A model generated the notes under the pieces. The model saw only the letters and a list, made by a program, of their open reading frames with translations, had not been told where the DNA came from and searched no databases. 64,000 nucleotides of DNA from Trichomonas vaginalis G3. Lineage: Eukaryota; Parabasalia; Trichomonadida; Trichomonadidae. The DNA lies in the NCBI RefSeq assembly GCF_026262505.1, contig NC_067204.1, positions 4,373,797 to 4,437,796 of the forward strand, written 5' to 3'. Below, piece by piece: positions 50,572 through 61,203 of this stretch. The stretch's first letter is position 1, and the number at the start of each line of letters is the position of its first letter. The translations under genes were made by a program, and so were the position numbers.

Positions 50572-51893
50572 GCAATTCTATACCATGCGTAAACTGTCAT
50601 GTAAGGTGGCATGTAGTCTTTACTCTGTCCCGTTGTTTGCGTATACCCTGAAACGCGATGTGTATGGTTTCCTTCTCCCTGTGTGCTACCCAGAAACAAT
50701 TTATAGCAAACTGAACGTCGTCTTTAACATCATATCCTTTACCTTTTTTCATTGCTGACCAATCCAAAATCTATGCTTATGCCAACCTGCTTGAGATGTA
50801 CTTAAATCTATGTAGTGACTATGCGCAGGTAAGTTTTCACCTGAAATCGTTTTACTTCCACCTGTTTCCTTTGAAGAGTTTGCACAATACAAAACCTGTC
50901 GACTATTTGAGTCCAAGTTCCGAGACCAAGTACTACTTCTGGAGAGTTCATTGACGTGTAAATAGAACCTATAGGATATAGTGTTTGAAGTATTTCTGTC
51001 TTTAACGTTTGAAGCTCTGTTTTGTCAGCTTTTTTATTTAACTCATCGTTAACATATGTTTTGTCTGTTTTTGTATATAACTTTTCTTCAAGTTCATTTA
51101 CGTCAGAGATGCTATGTCTATGATATTTTTGTGAGTATGTTCCTTCTGTCCATGCGAAAATATACTTTTTTGTTGCATCTACATATCCAGCTATCCATGT
51201 CGAGTCTGCTTTCTTCTTTAACTCATCGTTAACATATGTTTTGTCAGCTTTAAGGTCTAAACATCCTGAAACCCACCCTGTATTGGCTTTACCTTCTAAA
51301 ATCTTTGTTGTCCGTTCATGGTACCATTCAACCATTTCTTTAATTTTTTCATCCTTTTCATCCACATATTCCTTATCTGCCTTCTTCACTAACGCACTAG
51401 CCACACGTGCTAACTCATCGTCAACATACTCTTTGTCAGCTTTGTTGTCAATATCTGCTTTTGTTGCATATGTTGCATCTGCTCTGTCATGTTCTTCTTG
51501 AACTTTTTCAATGACATACTCTTTGTCAGCTTTCTTTTCAACATCCTCTTTCGTTGCATATGTTGCATCTGCTCTGTCATGTTCTTCTTGAACTTTTTCA
51601 ATGACATACTCTTTGTCAGCTTTGTTGTCAATATCTGCTTTCAAAAGAAGTTCATCTATAGGTTTCTCGTTTAAAGTTCTTTTTGTTGGATTTATACAAA
51701 CAGTATGGTTCTTACTGTCTTGAAACAGAAACTCGTCTGTCATTGGGTTTATCGTCAGTTTTAAGTTTCCTTCTTTCAATGACTCAGATATCTTAGAATA
51801 GTTTGAAAAGTTTGTTGTGTTCTTATTTAGAGCTTGCAAAATGAGTTGTCGGTTGTGTTGTATTTCTCTCATAGACGCTGTTTCTTTCGACAT
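50568..51893 (-). pseudogene. Phage-tail-fibre-like protein (copy C, broken, longer shaft)
   Basis: Counterpart of 23783-24935, but with two extra 30-residue shaft units (KADKEYVIEKVQEEHDRADA-type) at about 51446-51625 that B lacks. YPIGSIYTSMNS and GLGTWTQIVDRF mark the start of the phage-like tip. A few breaks. Confidence 0.75.
51446..51625 (-). repeat. Two extra 90-bp shaft repeats in the fibre gene of C
   Basis: Near-identical in-frame 90-bp units (GTTGCATCTGCTCTGTCATG occurs in each), absent from B. They lengthen the predicted shaft by 60 residues. Confidence 0.75.
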
Positions 51894-51911
51894 TTTTATT
51901 CTAGATAAAAT
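51894..51911. promoter_or_regulatory. 18-nt bidirectional promoter, fibre / 282-aa gene (C)
   Basis: Identical to 24936-24953. Confidence 0.55.
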
Positions 51912-52760
51912 ATGCTTTCAATAGAAAAAGAAAATTCAAGAGTTGCTACAACTAAACCATTAGATGAACTTTTTACGAATGTCGGTCAAAAGTTTGAGAC
52001 AGAGACCGTAAAGCATGAAGGCTATCGTTTTGACTACCCGTTAAGATGGTTAAGAGACCCATCCGTCACAAAAGCTATTGGCTTTCGTAGAATGAAGTTC
52101 ATTTCAGAAGCCATACATGGTTTCCCATTTACGGTCGCTTTTGAAGTTCGATACTATAACAAAGAAAAACGTACGTATGAGAAATTTGAACAGGGAAAAC
52201 TTTTACAAGTGAATTTGCTTGTAAACTTAGAAACAACTCTTCAAGCTTTTCAAGAAAAAATAAACGATATCTATCTCGAATATGCAAAACAGTACAACAT
52301 TGACGAAGGAGAGTACCATCTCGATATTGTTTATGACAGGAAAAATGCAACTGTTAAAATCGATAGAATAGAAGACCTTGGAGAAGACGTTTATATTTCT
52401 ACAAAATATAACAACTTGGCATGGTATAGGTTTTTGAGGATGTTAAATCAGCCTGCAGAATATCCAGTACACCCGAACTTTTATGAAGTCGAAAACCCTA
52501 ATGGAACATATGAAAATGTTTTCGACCCAGATGCTATTATAGTTCATGCTTCATTTTCTGGCGCCCAAAACTCTTTTTTATGCTTGGCAAATGACTTTTA
52601 CGAAAAACCTACAAAGCTATATGAACCACCGAGTGGAAGTATTTCAGACTTTCAAGTATGGTTTACAACAGATGGAAGAAAGAGAATAGTTCCATTATAC
52701 CATGCGTTTTACTTAGAACTTAGTCTCATATACAACTACTATCGAACGGTAAAAATATAA
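51912..52760 (+). CDS. 282-aa Maverick protein, unknown function (copy C)
   Basis: Whole, differing from 24954-25802 at only a couple of residues. Confidence 0.65.
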   Translation: MLSIEKENSRVATTKPLDELFTNVGQKFETETVKHEGYRFDYPLRWLRDPSVTKAIGFRRMKFISEAIHGFPFTVAFEVRYYNKEKRTYEKFEQGKLLQVNLLVNLETTLQAFQEKINDIYLEYAKQYNIDEGEYHLDIVYDRKNATVKIDRIEDLGEDVYISTKYNNLAWYRFLRMLNQPAEYPVHPNFYEVENPNGTYENVFDPDAIIVHASFSGAQNSFLCLANDFYEKPTKLYEPPSGSISDFQVWFTTDGRKRIVPLYHAFYLELSLIYNYYRTVKI

Positions 52761-52763
52761 TTT

Positions 52764-53006
52764 TTAATACGGTTGAGGTGTTGGATTTGGTTGCCAACTT
52801 GACTGCGGTGCAGGTTCAGGCTGTTGTATAACAGGAGCTTGTTCTTCTGGTTCAGGGTCTTTAGGTATAATACCAACGAACTGGCCTACTCTTTTACCAA
52901 TATTTTTGATACCGTTCCATACTCCTCTTCCGACAGATTTTATTCCATTCCATATACCTCTTCCAACATTTCGAAAGAAGTTTCCTATTCTTCCAAAGAA
53001 ACCCAT
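52764..53006 (-). CDS. 80-aa amphipathic, pVI-like protein (copy C)
   Basis: Whole. It differs from A and B at a few conservative positions in the amphipathic half (GRIGNFF, GIKSVGRGVWNGIK), keeping the pattern. Confidence 0.6.
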   Translation of the reverse strand: MGFFGRIGNFFRNVGRGIWNGIKSVGRGVWNGIKNIGKRVGQFVGIIPKDPEPEEQAPVIQQPEPAPQSSWQPNPTPQPY

Positions 53007-53024
53007 TTTACTATATGTAAAAAT

Positions 53025-53387
53025 CTAATGTCCACCTAGTCTCTTACGTTTCCTGTTGAGTTCCATAGCATTCTTTAACTGGAGCTCATACATTCTATTT
53101 CTCCTCTGGTAGAAAACATACTCTGGGTCAACTCCTGTGTTCGCGTCATCTGCATAGAGTTGTTTATATCCCACTTCAGGGTTTGTATAAAACTCTTTCC
53201 ATCTCATATTTGCATACCATGGTGGTAAGCCTAACGCAGCGTCATTTGACATGGCAGTTTGCATTTGTACATCTGTTGGCACTTGACCATAGTTTGCCAT
53301 TGCAGTTTGTATTCTAACTTCATTTGGAATATTCTCTGGGTTTGGTTGTCCAGGTTGCTGTGCATTCGCTAAGTTCTGTGCGTCCAT
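53025..53387 (-). CDS. 120-aa protein with PPxY-type motif (copy C)
   Basis: Whole, near-identical to A and B. Confidence 0.6.
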   Translation of the reverse strand: MDAQNLANAQQPGQPNPENIPNEVRIQTAMANYGQVPTDVQMQTAMSNDAALGLPPWYANMRWKEFYTNPEVGYKQLYADDANTGVDPEYVFYQRRNRMYELQLKNAMELNRKRKRLGGH

Positions 53388-53411
53388 TTTAATATTAGAT
53401 AAAAATATCTC

Positions 53412-53543
53412 TTACGAGTACATATGCTGAACATTTGCTGGTATTGGTTCATCTTCATATTCTCTATATCTTTCTGCCACGTCAAATAAGTAAATGACAC
53501 AATGGAAAAAACCTAAAACAAGTAGTCCTATTTCAAACCACAT
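53412..53543 (-). CDS. 43-aa single-pass membrane protein (copy C)
   Basis: Same length and frame as in A and B. Confidence 0.55.
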   Translation of the reverse strand: MWFEIGLLVLGFFHCVIYLFDVAERYREYEDEPIPANVQHMYS

Positions 53544-54346
53544 TTACTTACTAGTAAAATTTCTTTGTTATGACACTTTTTCCGGTTTATAGGACCTCTC
53601 TCATATTCTATCTTGTCATATCTAAACTCATAGTCATGTATGTCCTCTAACCATCTCATGACACTTTCCAAACCACTTTTATCGGATGTAAAGTAAAAGC
53701 ATGGATGGTTATGTAAAACGTCTAAAGTTTCTAAAGAGTCTCTCAAAGTCCAGTCTACTTGGTATTGAAAATCGTATGTGTTATAGAACGGTGGGTCTAC
53801 TATAAAGAAAACATTTTCCTTGTTTTTATATTTTTCATACAACTCTGTCCAATGACATCTCACAAACTCTATACCCTCAGTATATTTTTCTATGTTCTCT
53901 TTGAAAACCTTTGTATAGTTAAGATATAAAACGTTTGACATAAGTGTTTCAATGTCATGAACTCTTATAGAACCACTATACAATAGTCTAGAAGATATAC
54001 TATCCCAGTCAATATACTCTGCTTTTTTCAAAACCTCTCTGACAGTATTTTTCTTATCTAATGGTATACGTTCCATCTTACCTATAGGTATCTTTTCTTT
54101 CAACTCACTCAATATTTTGTTTGTGTCTGGTATATGTTTGAGACGGTTCATATAGTTGTCGAAGTCATTGCATATAATCTTTGAGTCAGGAAATACAGTA
54201 TGGCACAAATGAGATATATAGAAACTTCCACCGAACAAATCTACAAATGTTAGACCATTCGGTAGTTTCTTAAGTTCTCTCAATAGAATATCTTTACATC
54301 TACTCTTATTTCCAAAGAAGGGTAACGGTGGTTTTGTAAAATTCAT
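53528..54346 (-). CDS. D12-class DNA adenine-N6 methyltransferase (copy C)
   Basis: 272 aa from the ATG at 54346 (MNFTKPPLPFFGNK), the start that matches A and B; the open frame upstream has no counterpart. All motifs are present, including FFIVDPPFYNT. Confidence 0.85.
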   Translation of the reverse strand: MNFTKPPLPFFGNKSRCKDILLRELKKLPNGLTFVDLFGGSFYISHLCHTVFPDSKIICNDFDNYMNRLKHIPDTNKILSELKEKIPIGKMERIPLDKKNTVREVLKKAEYIDWDSISSRLLYSGSIRVHDIETLMSNVLYLNYTKVFKENIEKYTEGIEFVRCHWTELYEKYKNKENVFFIVDPPFYNTYDFQYQVDWTLRDSLETLDVLHNHPCFYFTSDKSGLESVMRWLEDIHDYEFRYDKIEYERGPINRKKCHNKEILLVSKCGLK

Positions 54347-54607
54347 TTTATATTTAATAAAAATGTTTTTACCTGAAAAGTGACAGAAAAGTGACAAAAA
54401 CATGAAAACTACTCGGTTAAGGTCTTGTCGGTTTTGTAAAATAACCATCCTATCTTGTTAAGACTTCCTGGACTGTTGTCAAAATGTCATGTTGTCTCAT
54501 TTTTTCAGAGAAGTTCGTTTAACCGAGGGACCGAGGGACCGAGGGACCTGGTGTTATACTAAACATCTTCAGGGGGCTAGAGGGGCGCAGCCCTGGAAGC
54601 CCCAATA

Positions 54608-54638
<31 letters not shown>
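54347..54638. repeat. Right end of Maverick C: subterminal repeats and terminal hairpin
   Basis: As in B: two AAAAGTGACA motifs, the 90-bp block at 54464-54553, the hairpin 54573-54603, then 29 T. Confidence 0.8.
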
Positions 54639-54640
<2 letters not shown>

Positions 54641-55062
54641 TATAATATTGAAGACTGTAAAATTGATAATTTCTATTTCAATTATTTTGGTACGTGCTAA
54701 TGATAATGCATATATCCTTTTTAAGTCTTATACAGTAGTTCTTTTACAAAATAAAATGAACTGGCAACAAAAAAAATTTGGATAAACCGATAATCCTTTA
54801 ACCTTGTTTTATCTTTAGTTTTAAAGCTCTATGGGTTTTAAGATGATTATATTTGCATGACACTGAAATTAAATTTTCTTTCAATTAAAATTTTTCTCAA
54901 TTTTTTCAATATAGCGTCATTCCAATTTTTAATATAATTTTAAAATCTGAATTATTTCTGTTTATTAAGACATCTTGATTTCTTCAAATCTGACACCAAT
55001 TCAAAAATGTAATTGATTTTTGAAAAAGCATTCAAAATATTCAATTTTATTTTTAAGTAAAA
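54639..55062. other. Host intergenic DNA right of Maverick C
   Basis: 424 bp, very AT-rich. No gene, no clear host initiator and no signal-peptide coding sequence was seen ahead of the next gene. Confidence 0.5.
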
Positions 55063-57390
55063 ATGCTGTTATATATCATATACATAAGACGCTCACTTGA
55101 GGCAAAACCAGAAGTAACAATAAAGGTTGAAGGAGAAGCAATCTTTTCTAATGTAGAGTCAATTCTTGCCGAAATCACAATTAACGATGTTGGATCTGGA
55201 ACGATTACTTATAGTGTTGACGGCAAAACCATAAATGTTGATGACCAATACCTCAAATACACAATACCAAATGGCCAATCTTCCATAAAATTTAATGCCA
55301 ATGTTCCTCTGAAAGATTTGGGCTTAGTTTACTCTACAAATAAGTATTTACTGAGAGTGGAAGTTAATAATCCAAGCACAGGAACACATTTTACTGAATA
55401 TAACTTTCATATTGTCAATCCACCACGATTAATCAAAGCAGAACCGTCAAATTCAAGATTTTCATCACAAGAAACTTATTATACAATAGAATATGAAATT
55501 GAAGATGATGACATCCAATATGGCAAGAAATTATCCTTAGTAGTTAATGAAACAAATCCAAAATCATATCCAATCAATGCAGCCTCAAATGGAAACAAAA
55601 TTTCATCAACTTCGTTGCAAATGCAAATTGAAGCAAGATCTGGAAGAAATATTCCTATAATGGTATGGATTGAAGATGATGCCGACCTAACTTCAAACAA
55701 AAAGAATGGAATGTCTAACATAATTACAGTATATGTCAATTTTTCAAATCCTCCAATAATAAATAGATACAATTCAAAATGTCCAGAAATTCCCAGTATA
55801 TTTAGACCAACAGATAAGATCCCAATAACAGCAACAGTAAAAGATGACCAAGGATCATCAGGACTCATCAAATACTATCTTGATGACACTCCAATTCATC
55901 AGAGGGGATATCAACTTCCTTCTGATGATACAGAGAAATCTTATGAAGACTTTGTTCCAATACAAGATATTGAGCCGGGAGAGCATAATATAAAAGTCCT
56001 TGCACATGATGATACTGATTTGAGAACGCCAAATAATAGAAGATATTTCCTTGAATGTAAAATTACTGTCAAAAATTATCCAACATTATCGAATTTAGAA
56101 CTTTCAAACAACAAAATAACAAAAGATGAAAAGATAACAATATCAGGAAATGTTAAAGACAATGATCAGAATGATAAGCTATACGTATTTCAGGTGATTA
56201 ACGAAGAAACACCACTTTTATTAAAAGCTGTTCCATTGGAACAAAGAAAAGGAGAATTTAACGGCATTGAACTCCGCATTTCAAATGATATTGGAAATCA
56301 TACAGCCAAGATTTATGTGTCAACACTAGAGAATCTTGACCTTTCTAAATCATACACTTATAGTGATCCACAACAATTGGAATTCGTCATTACAAAATTA
56401 CCTGTTTTGACACCAGTCTGGCCAAAAGAAAAAATTCAACAATTTGAAGATAAATTCACAGTTTCTGTTAACATTAGTGATGATACAAAAGGAAAGATTT
56501 ATTTCAAAATTGATGGGTCAAAGCAACTATTGGCAACAATTGATTATGAGTCATATGAAAATCCAATAAATATTACAAGAGAATTTACATTTGATTCAAG
56601 CAACTTAACAAAAGGAGAGCATAGAATATCAGTTTACGCATCAGATGAATAGGGTAAAACATCAGAAGAATGTGAATCTTATTCATTTGAATTAAAGGAT
56701 AAAATTGATTTATTTGACATTACATCAAATAGTAGTCAGGTTCTCCCAGGAAATAGTATTATTCTATTTGTTCCATTTAGAGATTATGAATCAAATAATG
56801 AAATAATAATATATGCAAAATTAAATGATTCATCAGAATCTCAAGTCCATAAGATAACATCAGATGGAAAGTTACAAAATGTTTCAATTGAATACAAAAT
56901 CCCAGAAAACACTGCCGCAAAAACAATGTCAGTTTTCATTTATGTTGCATCAAATGAAACTCAATCTATTACTAAAGAAATACCAATAACTATAATTAAA
57001 CCGATATCAAAATTTGATAATGAACCAAAATCTCCTGAGCTTGTAATAGAAAGAACATCAAATCCAGAATCAACAGCAAACAATAAGAATTTGCTAATTA
57101 TTATATTACCTGCAGTTCTTGGAGTTCTTTTAGTTTTATTAATTGTTGTTGGAATTATTATTTATATTAGAAAGAGGAATCAAGATGAAAACAAGAAAGA
57201 TTCAGATATTGAAATGCCTGAAGTTGAAGAAACAGTTATATCATCCAACTACTTCAAAACCAAGATTTCTACCGAAGTTACAATGGATAATCCTTTATAT
57301 AGTGAAAATCATAATGATGATGATGAACCTGATCCATTTGGTCAGGATTTCTCTGAAACAGAAGATGTATGTATTATTATAGAATATTGA
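55063..57390 (+). pseudogene. Host surface protein with Ig/cadherin-like repeats, TM and NPxY tail; in-frame stop
   Basis: A single frame of 775 codons interrupted by TAG at 56650-56652. The ectodomain is a series of about 100-residue beta-rich repeats, each opening with a P-x-[IL] turn (NPPRLIKAEPS, NPPIINRYN, NYPTLSNLELS, KLPVLTPVWP). It continues to one transmembrane helix (57088-57160), a basic stop-transfer RKRNQ, and an acidic tail with NPLY and DPF, motifs of the clathrin-adaptor-binding type. The N-terminus lacks a convincing signal peptide. Known trichomonad surface proteins share this plan. It is likely a decaying gene, unless the TAG is a sequencing error or is read through. Confidence 0.65.
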
Positions 57391-57798
57391 ATTAAAAATT
57401 GCGGATTTTTAAAATATATTTTTATTAGTTTCATAAAGATTATATCTACTAAGAAGCACAAAAAAGTTTTATTTAGCTGTTTTTGTAATTTTGCTTGAAA
57501 ATGAAATAGAATTGACTAATTTAAAAATAATTCTATGCACGCAATACAAATAATTCATTACTTGGACTTTTCATACTAATTGATCGATAAAACATATGTT
57601 TAAAATATCATAATTTCAAAAAGGATTTCGATATTTCAGTCTCTATGAAATAAATTTTAATAATGCATTAATTTGGCTTAGTTAATGTATATCATATGAC
57701 ATGAATTGATGAATGCTATATAATGAAACCAAAAATTGAAAAAAATTTAATTAAGCATTAATACATATATATATTTAAAGAACAATAACAAAAACAAC
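57391..57798. other. Intergenic, convergent genes
   Basis: 408 bp of AT-rich DNA between convergent gene ends; nothing recognised beyond AT-rich 3' sequence. Confidence 0.5.
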
Positions 57799-59118
57799 TT
57801 AAAAATCAATAGTAGCATTGCGAGAATCAAGATAAGATCGATCATTAGGATTAAATAAAGCATTACACCTCTGATGTTCATAACTCTTTCTGTATTCACT
57901 ATTATAATACTTGTTGTGAGCTGGGCAGGTCTTGTATATGTGATTAGTCAAAGGACAAATTCGATCCATCTGATGAATCACTGCTGGAGCTGTTTTCGTG
58001 TCCCAATCATACATATAACTATCTGCACGCGGTTCCAACTCGTAAACTGAGTAACAAGCTGATGCGTAATAAGTTGCGTTGAAATCAACCCAAATTTGCG
58101 TAAATTGCTTGGTATAAATAATATAATTAAAGAATGTTTGGTCTAAAACTTTTGGTTGGAAAAATCTTCCGGATGTTACCATCAAATAATAAAATCTTTC
58201 GATTAATTCTGGTTTTCCTAGAGTAAAACCACTATTGATAACAAATTTATTGTAGTTAAATAGTTTTTGACCAAAATCATATGAAAAAGTTTCTTGCATA
58301 AAAATTCTTTCCCAAATTTGATGCTGGTAAGTTACTCTTTCAATAGAAAGAGCTACTTTATCTCTAGGAACATCACGCTGGAAAGGATCTTTTTGAAAAA
58401 TCGTATCAAAAACGTCACTAAACATAATTCTGTCAAAATAAGGGGCAAGGAATGCGGCAAATACGTATTCAATTACTTTTCTGCACATTCTAATATCACT
58501 AAAGAATGCCATGTTGTTATATGGGACAATATGAATAGTAACACCGCAATTTTGAAGATCTCCCCATACACTCTTGTGGTGAGTTTCGTATATTTGTTGT
58601 GTGACAATAAAAATGATACTGCAACGGCAACTTGATGAGCGAAGCGTTCGAACCCAATTTAATATATTAAGTGTTTTATTTCCCATCAAATAAGCAAATG
58701 CTGCATCATTTTCTGTACTGTTAGAGCCAGGATCTGTACGTATTTTTTCGCAATAGTCACACTTCGAGAAATTTCTTGCATTTTCTTTCGCAATTTGTGC
58801 TAAGTGTGAATTTTTAAGGAACTCAATATCGCCGCATATACTTTTTGCCTTTTCTTCTAAGTCAAGCACTGTTATTTCGTAAATTCTGAATTTAAAATTT
58901 GTTGATGGAGGAAATATGTAATCTGCTGCAAGCATAAAAATTTGATGTGCTAAATATAAAAGTAATAGTGCTAGCAGAATGTAATAAGATATATTGCAAC
59001 GGATATTAAAAAATCTATTTCGCTGATTTTTCCCTCTATAATCTCTAGACGATATCTTGGCTTCAAAGCTTTCAAAAGGTACTGTTGTCCTAAACCATTT
59101 TGAAAAAATGGTCTTCAT
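57799..59118 (-). CDS. Type II membrane glycosyltransferase-like protein
   Basis: 439 aa from the first ATG (MKTIFSKWFRTT); the 11 codons before it open with TTG and are not used. One membrane anchor lies at about residues 43-65 (YYILLALLLLYLAHQIFML), then a lumenal domain. Features of GT-A type sugar transferases are visible: RIMFSDVFDTIFQKDPF (a DxD-like metal-binding site), FVINSGFTLGKPELIERF, LDQTFFNYIIY, and PAVIHQMDR near the end. This is the pattern of Golgi enzymes that modify surface glycans. Paired cysteines suggest disulphides. The donor and acceptor cannot be told. Confidence 0.7.
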   Translation of the reverse strand: MKTIFSKWFRTTVPFESFEAKISSRDYRGKNQRNRFFNIRCNISYYILLALLLLYLAHQIFMLAADYIFPPSTNFKFRIYEITVLDLEEKAKSICGDIEFLKNSHLAQIAKENARNFSKCDYCEKIRTDPGSNSTENDAAFAYLMGNKTLNILNWVRTLRSSSCRCSIIFIVTQQIYETHHKSVWGDLQNCGVTIHIVPYNNMAFFSDIRMCRKVIEYVFAAFLAPYFDRIMFSDVFDTIFQKDPFQRDVPRDKVALSIERVTYQHQIWERIFMQETFSYDFGQKLFNYNKFVINSGFTLGKPELIERFYYLMVTSGRFFQPKVLDQTFFNYIIYTKQFTQIWVDFNATYYASACYSVYELEPRADSYMYDWDTKTAPAVIHQMDRICPLTNHIYKTCPAHNKYYNSEYRKSYEHQRCNALFNPNDRSYLDSRNATIDF

Positions 59119-59899
59119 ACAACAGCAAAATTTGATTTTTTGATTTTTCAAATATTACAGGCGTGGATTAGATATGAAAGTTTGGCAAAATATCAAACCA
59201 GCATTGTAAGTGAATACAATTCCAACAAAATCAAGTATTTGCTTGTATTATATTGTCTTCGATATTCAATTCCCGGCGTTTTTCCCCTAAAATACAATAA
59301 GAACGCCTCATGACATTGAAATTTTGTCTGAATTTCATCAAAAGGATTAAACATCAGCAGTCATTTAAACTGTTCTTGATTTACTATTGAAGAGGATGAT
59401 CAAATAGATTAACAAATGTTTTTTATATAATGAGAAAGAAAGGGAAAAAGTATTAAAGTGTTCCATTTCATAGAGGCCACCAGCTATTTAAAAGGCACTC
59501 TTAGTATTCTTTTATCAATGTGTGGTTGTTTTAAAACTGTTGAATATATTTTATATTTGCGTTGGAATAAAAGAGTTAAAAATAAAATATCATGGATATA
59601 CTCCACTCATCCTTGCATCAAGAAATAATTATCTTGAAGTTGTTAAATACCATACATCAATGTGATATAAAACCATGTGTCATTTTATAAGTGAATTTTT
59701 GACTTTGTCTCGAATTGTTTTATCAGTCGAATTCTTCTAATAAAATTATTTTGTCAATTTAGAGAATTTTTTTAATTACAATATCTTTTTAATGACTTCT
59801 TGCATTAATATGAGTCTTAGTATACTCTTGGATACTATGTAAAGAGAGCAAACATAATATCGGTTTAATTGAAAATTTAAATTTTGACATGCCTACATT
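59119..59899. other. Intergenic region with an ankyrin-repeat relic
   Basis: 780 bp between divergent genes. Apart from 59594-59650 no coding sequence was seen. AT-rich, with no TATA-like or strong Inr element that I could place with confidence. Confidence 0.5.
59594..59650 (+). pseudogene. Ankyrin-repeat fragment
   Basis: Nineteen codons read GYTPLILASRNNYLEVVKY, the classic ankyrin consensus (G-TPL--A---N---VV). No open frame continues on either side, so this is a remnant of one of the many trichomonad ankyrin genes. Confidence 0.6.
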
Positions 59900-60877
59900 A
59901 TGGAACTATATCATGCTATACAGAAGTATTTTGACATCCATCTAGATTCATCAGATCAGGGGGTATATTTAAGGGGATTTGGTATTTCAAAAGGAGGAAC
60001 TTTAGAAATTAATTTTTCATCAGATTATTTTTCTGCAGTTTTATTAGATGATTCTAAATATGGTAAAGAGTATATCCCATATCTTCTATGTCGCCCCAAT
60101 CAGATTGATTATCCAGATCGTAGTATCATAAATTCAGATAACAGAAATTTTACTTTTAATTATACAAAAAGTAAGTTGGTTATTCCGTTAATAGTAAGCT
60201 GTATTCATGTAGATTTAAATTTTTCATATCGATACACAAATCCAATAAATGTTGACAATAATCTTCTTATACTACCTTTTTGTTTGTTTTCGTTTATGAT
60301 AATCCATATAATTCTAATGGTGTACTATTACAATTATTTCCCAAATATTCTCTTAGCTTTATCTGCAGCAATAAAATCTTTATCACTTTTCATTTTCTCT
60401 TTGATATGGCTGAACCAATGGACTATTGAAAATTGCTGCAAATATGTTGAACATATATATCCAATAGGAAATGCAATAAGTACCGCATTACTTATTATTT
60501 CATTTTATGATTATAGAGACAAAGATTTTAGAAATTGGTTTAATATTTTTGTCCATAGTGTTCTTTGCATTTTCAGAAATTATTTCTACTATTATTCAAT
60601 TACTGCAAATGATCCATGGTTATATGATGCTGCCTATGCAGCTGATGTTGCTATCCATATTTTGTGTACAATGGATTGTCAAATTGTTATCAATATAATT
60701 TTTGGACAATTCGTTTATTTGTATTTTGTTAACCATATTATTAGATTTATAACGCAAAACTATATTTTGTCTAGTTTCATTATATATGAAATTATGCACT
60801 TATTTTGGCATATTGTTATAATGTTAAGGCCAAGAGAAAATAACGACTATTTATCTTTAAATGATAATCAATGTTAA
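59900..60877 (+). CDS. Multi-pass membrane protein, GOST-like 7TM (copy 1)
   Basis: 325 aa. An N-terminal beta-rich domain (residues 20-120, with YLRGFGISKGGTLEINFSS) is followed by about seven hydrophobic segments from residue 125 to 315. Overall plan and the GxSKGGxLEINF start resemble GOLD-domain seven-transmembrane (GOST/GPR180/lung 7TM) proteins of the secretory pathway, but homology was not computed. No clear signal peptide at this start. It forms a tandem pair with 61204-62160. Confidence 0.5.
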   Translation: MELYHAIQKYFDIHLDSSDQGVYLRGFGISKGGTLEINFSSDYFSAVLLDDSKYGKEYIPYLLCRPNQIDYPDRSIINSDNRNFTFNYTKSKLVIPLIVSCIHVDLNFSYRYTNPINVDNNLLILPFCLFSFMIIHIILMVYYYNYFPNILLALSAAIKSLSLFIFSLIWLNQWTIENCCKYVEHIYPIGNAISTALLIISFYDYRDKDFRNWFNIFVHSVLCIFRNYFYYYSITANDPWLYDAAYAADVAIHILCTMDCQIVINIIFGQFVYLYFVNHIIRFITQNYILSSFIIYEIMHLFWHIVIMLRPRENNDYLSLNDNQC

Positions 60878-61203
60878 ATCAAAGAACTTTCTGATTTTTC
60901 GGTTTATATTTTAGTTTTACAAATATCCATTTGATATCCATGAAATATTGGAGTAGTGTACCAAACTCTGAATCAATATACTGTAAGATGGAGTGAAATA
61001 CAAATATAAATCGCTTTAAAAACCTAGAAATTGAATAAAATTTAAACATCAAATTTACAACATCTTTTTTAAGATAAAATTATTATTTTTTGGAAATAAT
61101 GATGATACATTAGGATATATTAGTAGTAGGTTGGCAATAAAAGAAGGGAGCAAAAGTATTTGCGGTTTTTTTGAAATTTTAATATTTGTTAAAAACTCTT
61201 CTC
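60878..61203. other. Intergenic between tandem membrane protein genes
   Basis: 326 bp, AT-rich; nothing recognised. Confidence 0.5.

Larger units (their letters stand above)
28827..54638. mobile_element. Maverick/Polinton C, full length, broken, with nested mariner
   Basis: About 25.8 kb between a 20-A run (28827-28846) and a 29-T run (54610-54638), with terminal inverted repeats of nearly 60 bp. Same core gene order as B, a different cargo island at 38723-46230, and no left-end cassette. Between one and two dozen breaks. No clean target duplication is seen: flanks TTCTT and ATTAT. Probably young. Confidence 0.92.

Noticed and set aside
51410-51674. Repeat-rich small frames on both strands near the fibre gene
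   Set aside because: They are out-of-frame readings of the fibre shaft repeats.
28827-54638. Target site duplication for Maverick C using ATTAT
   Set aside because: ATTAT lies directly outside the right end but five bases away from the left run; in AT-rich DNA this is weak.
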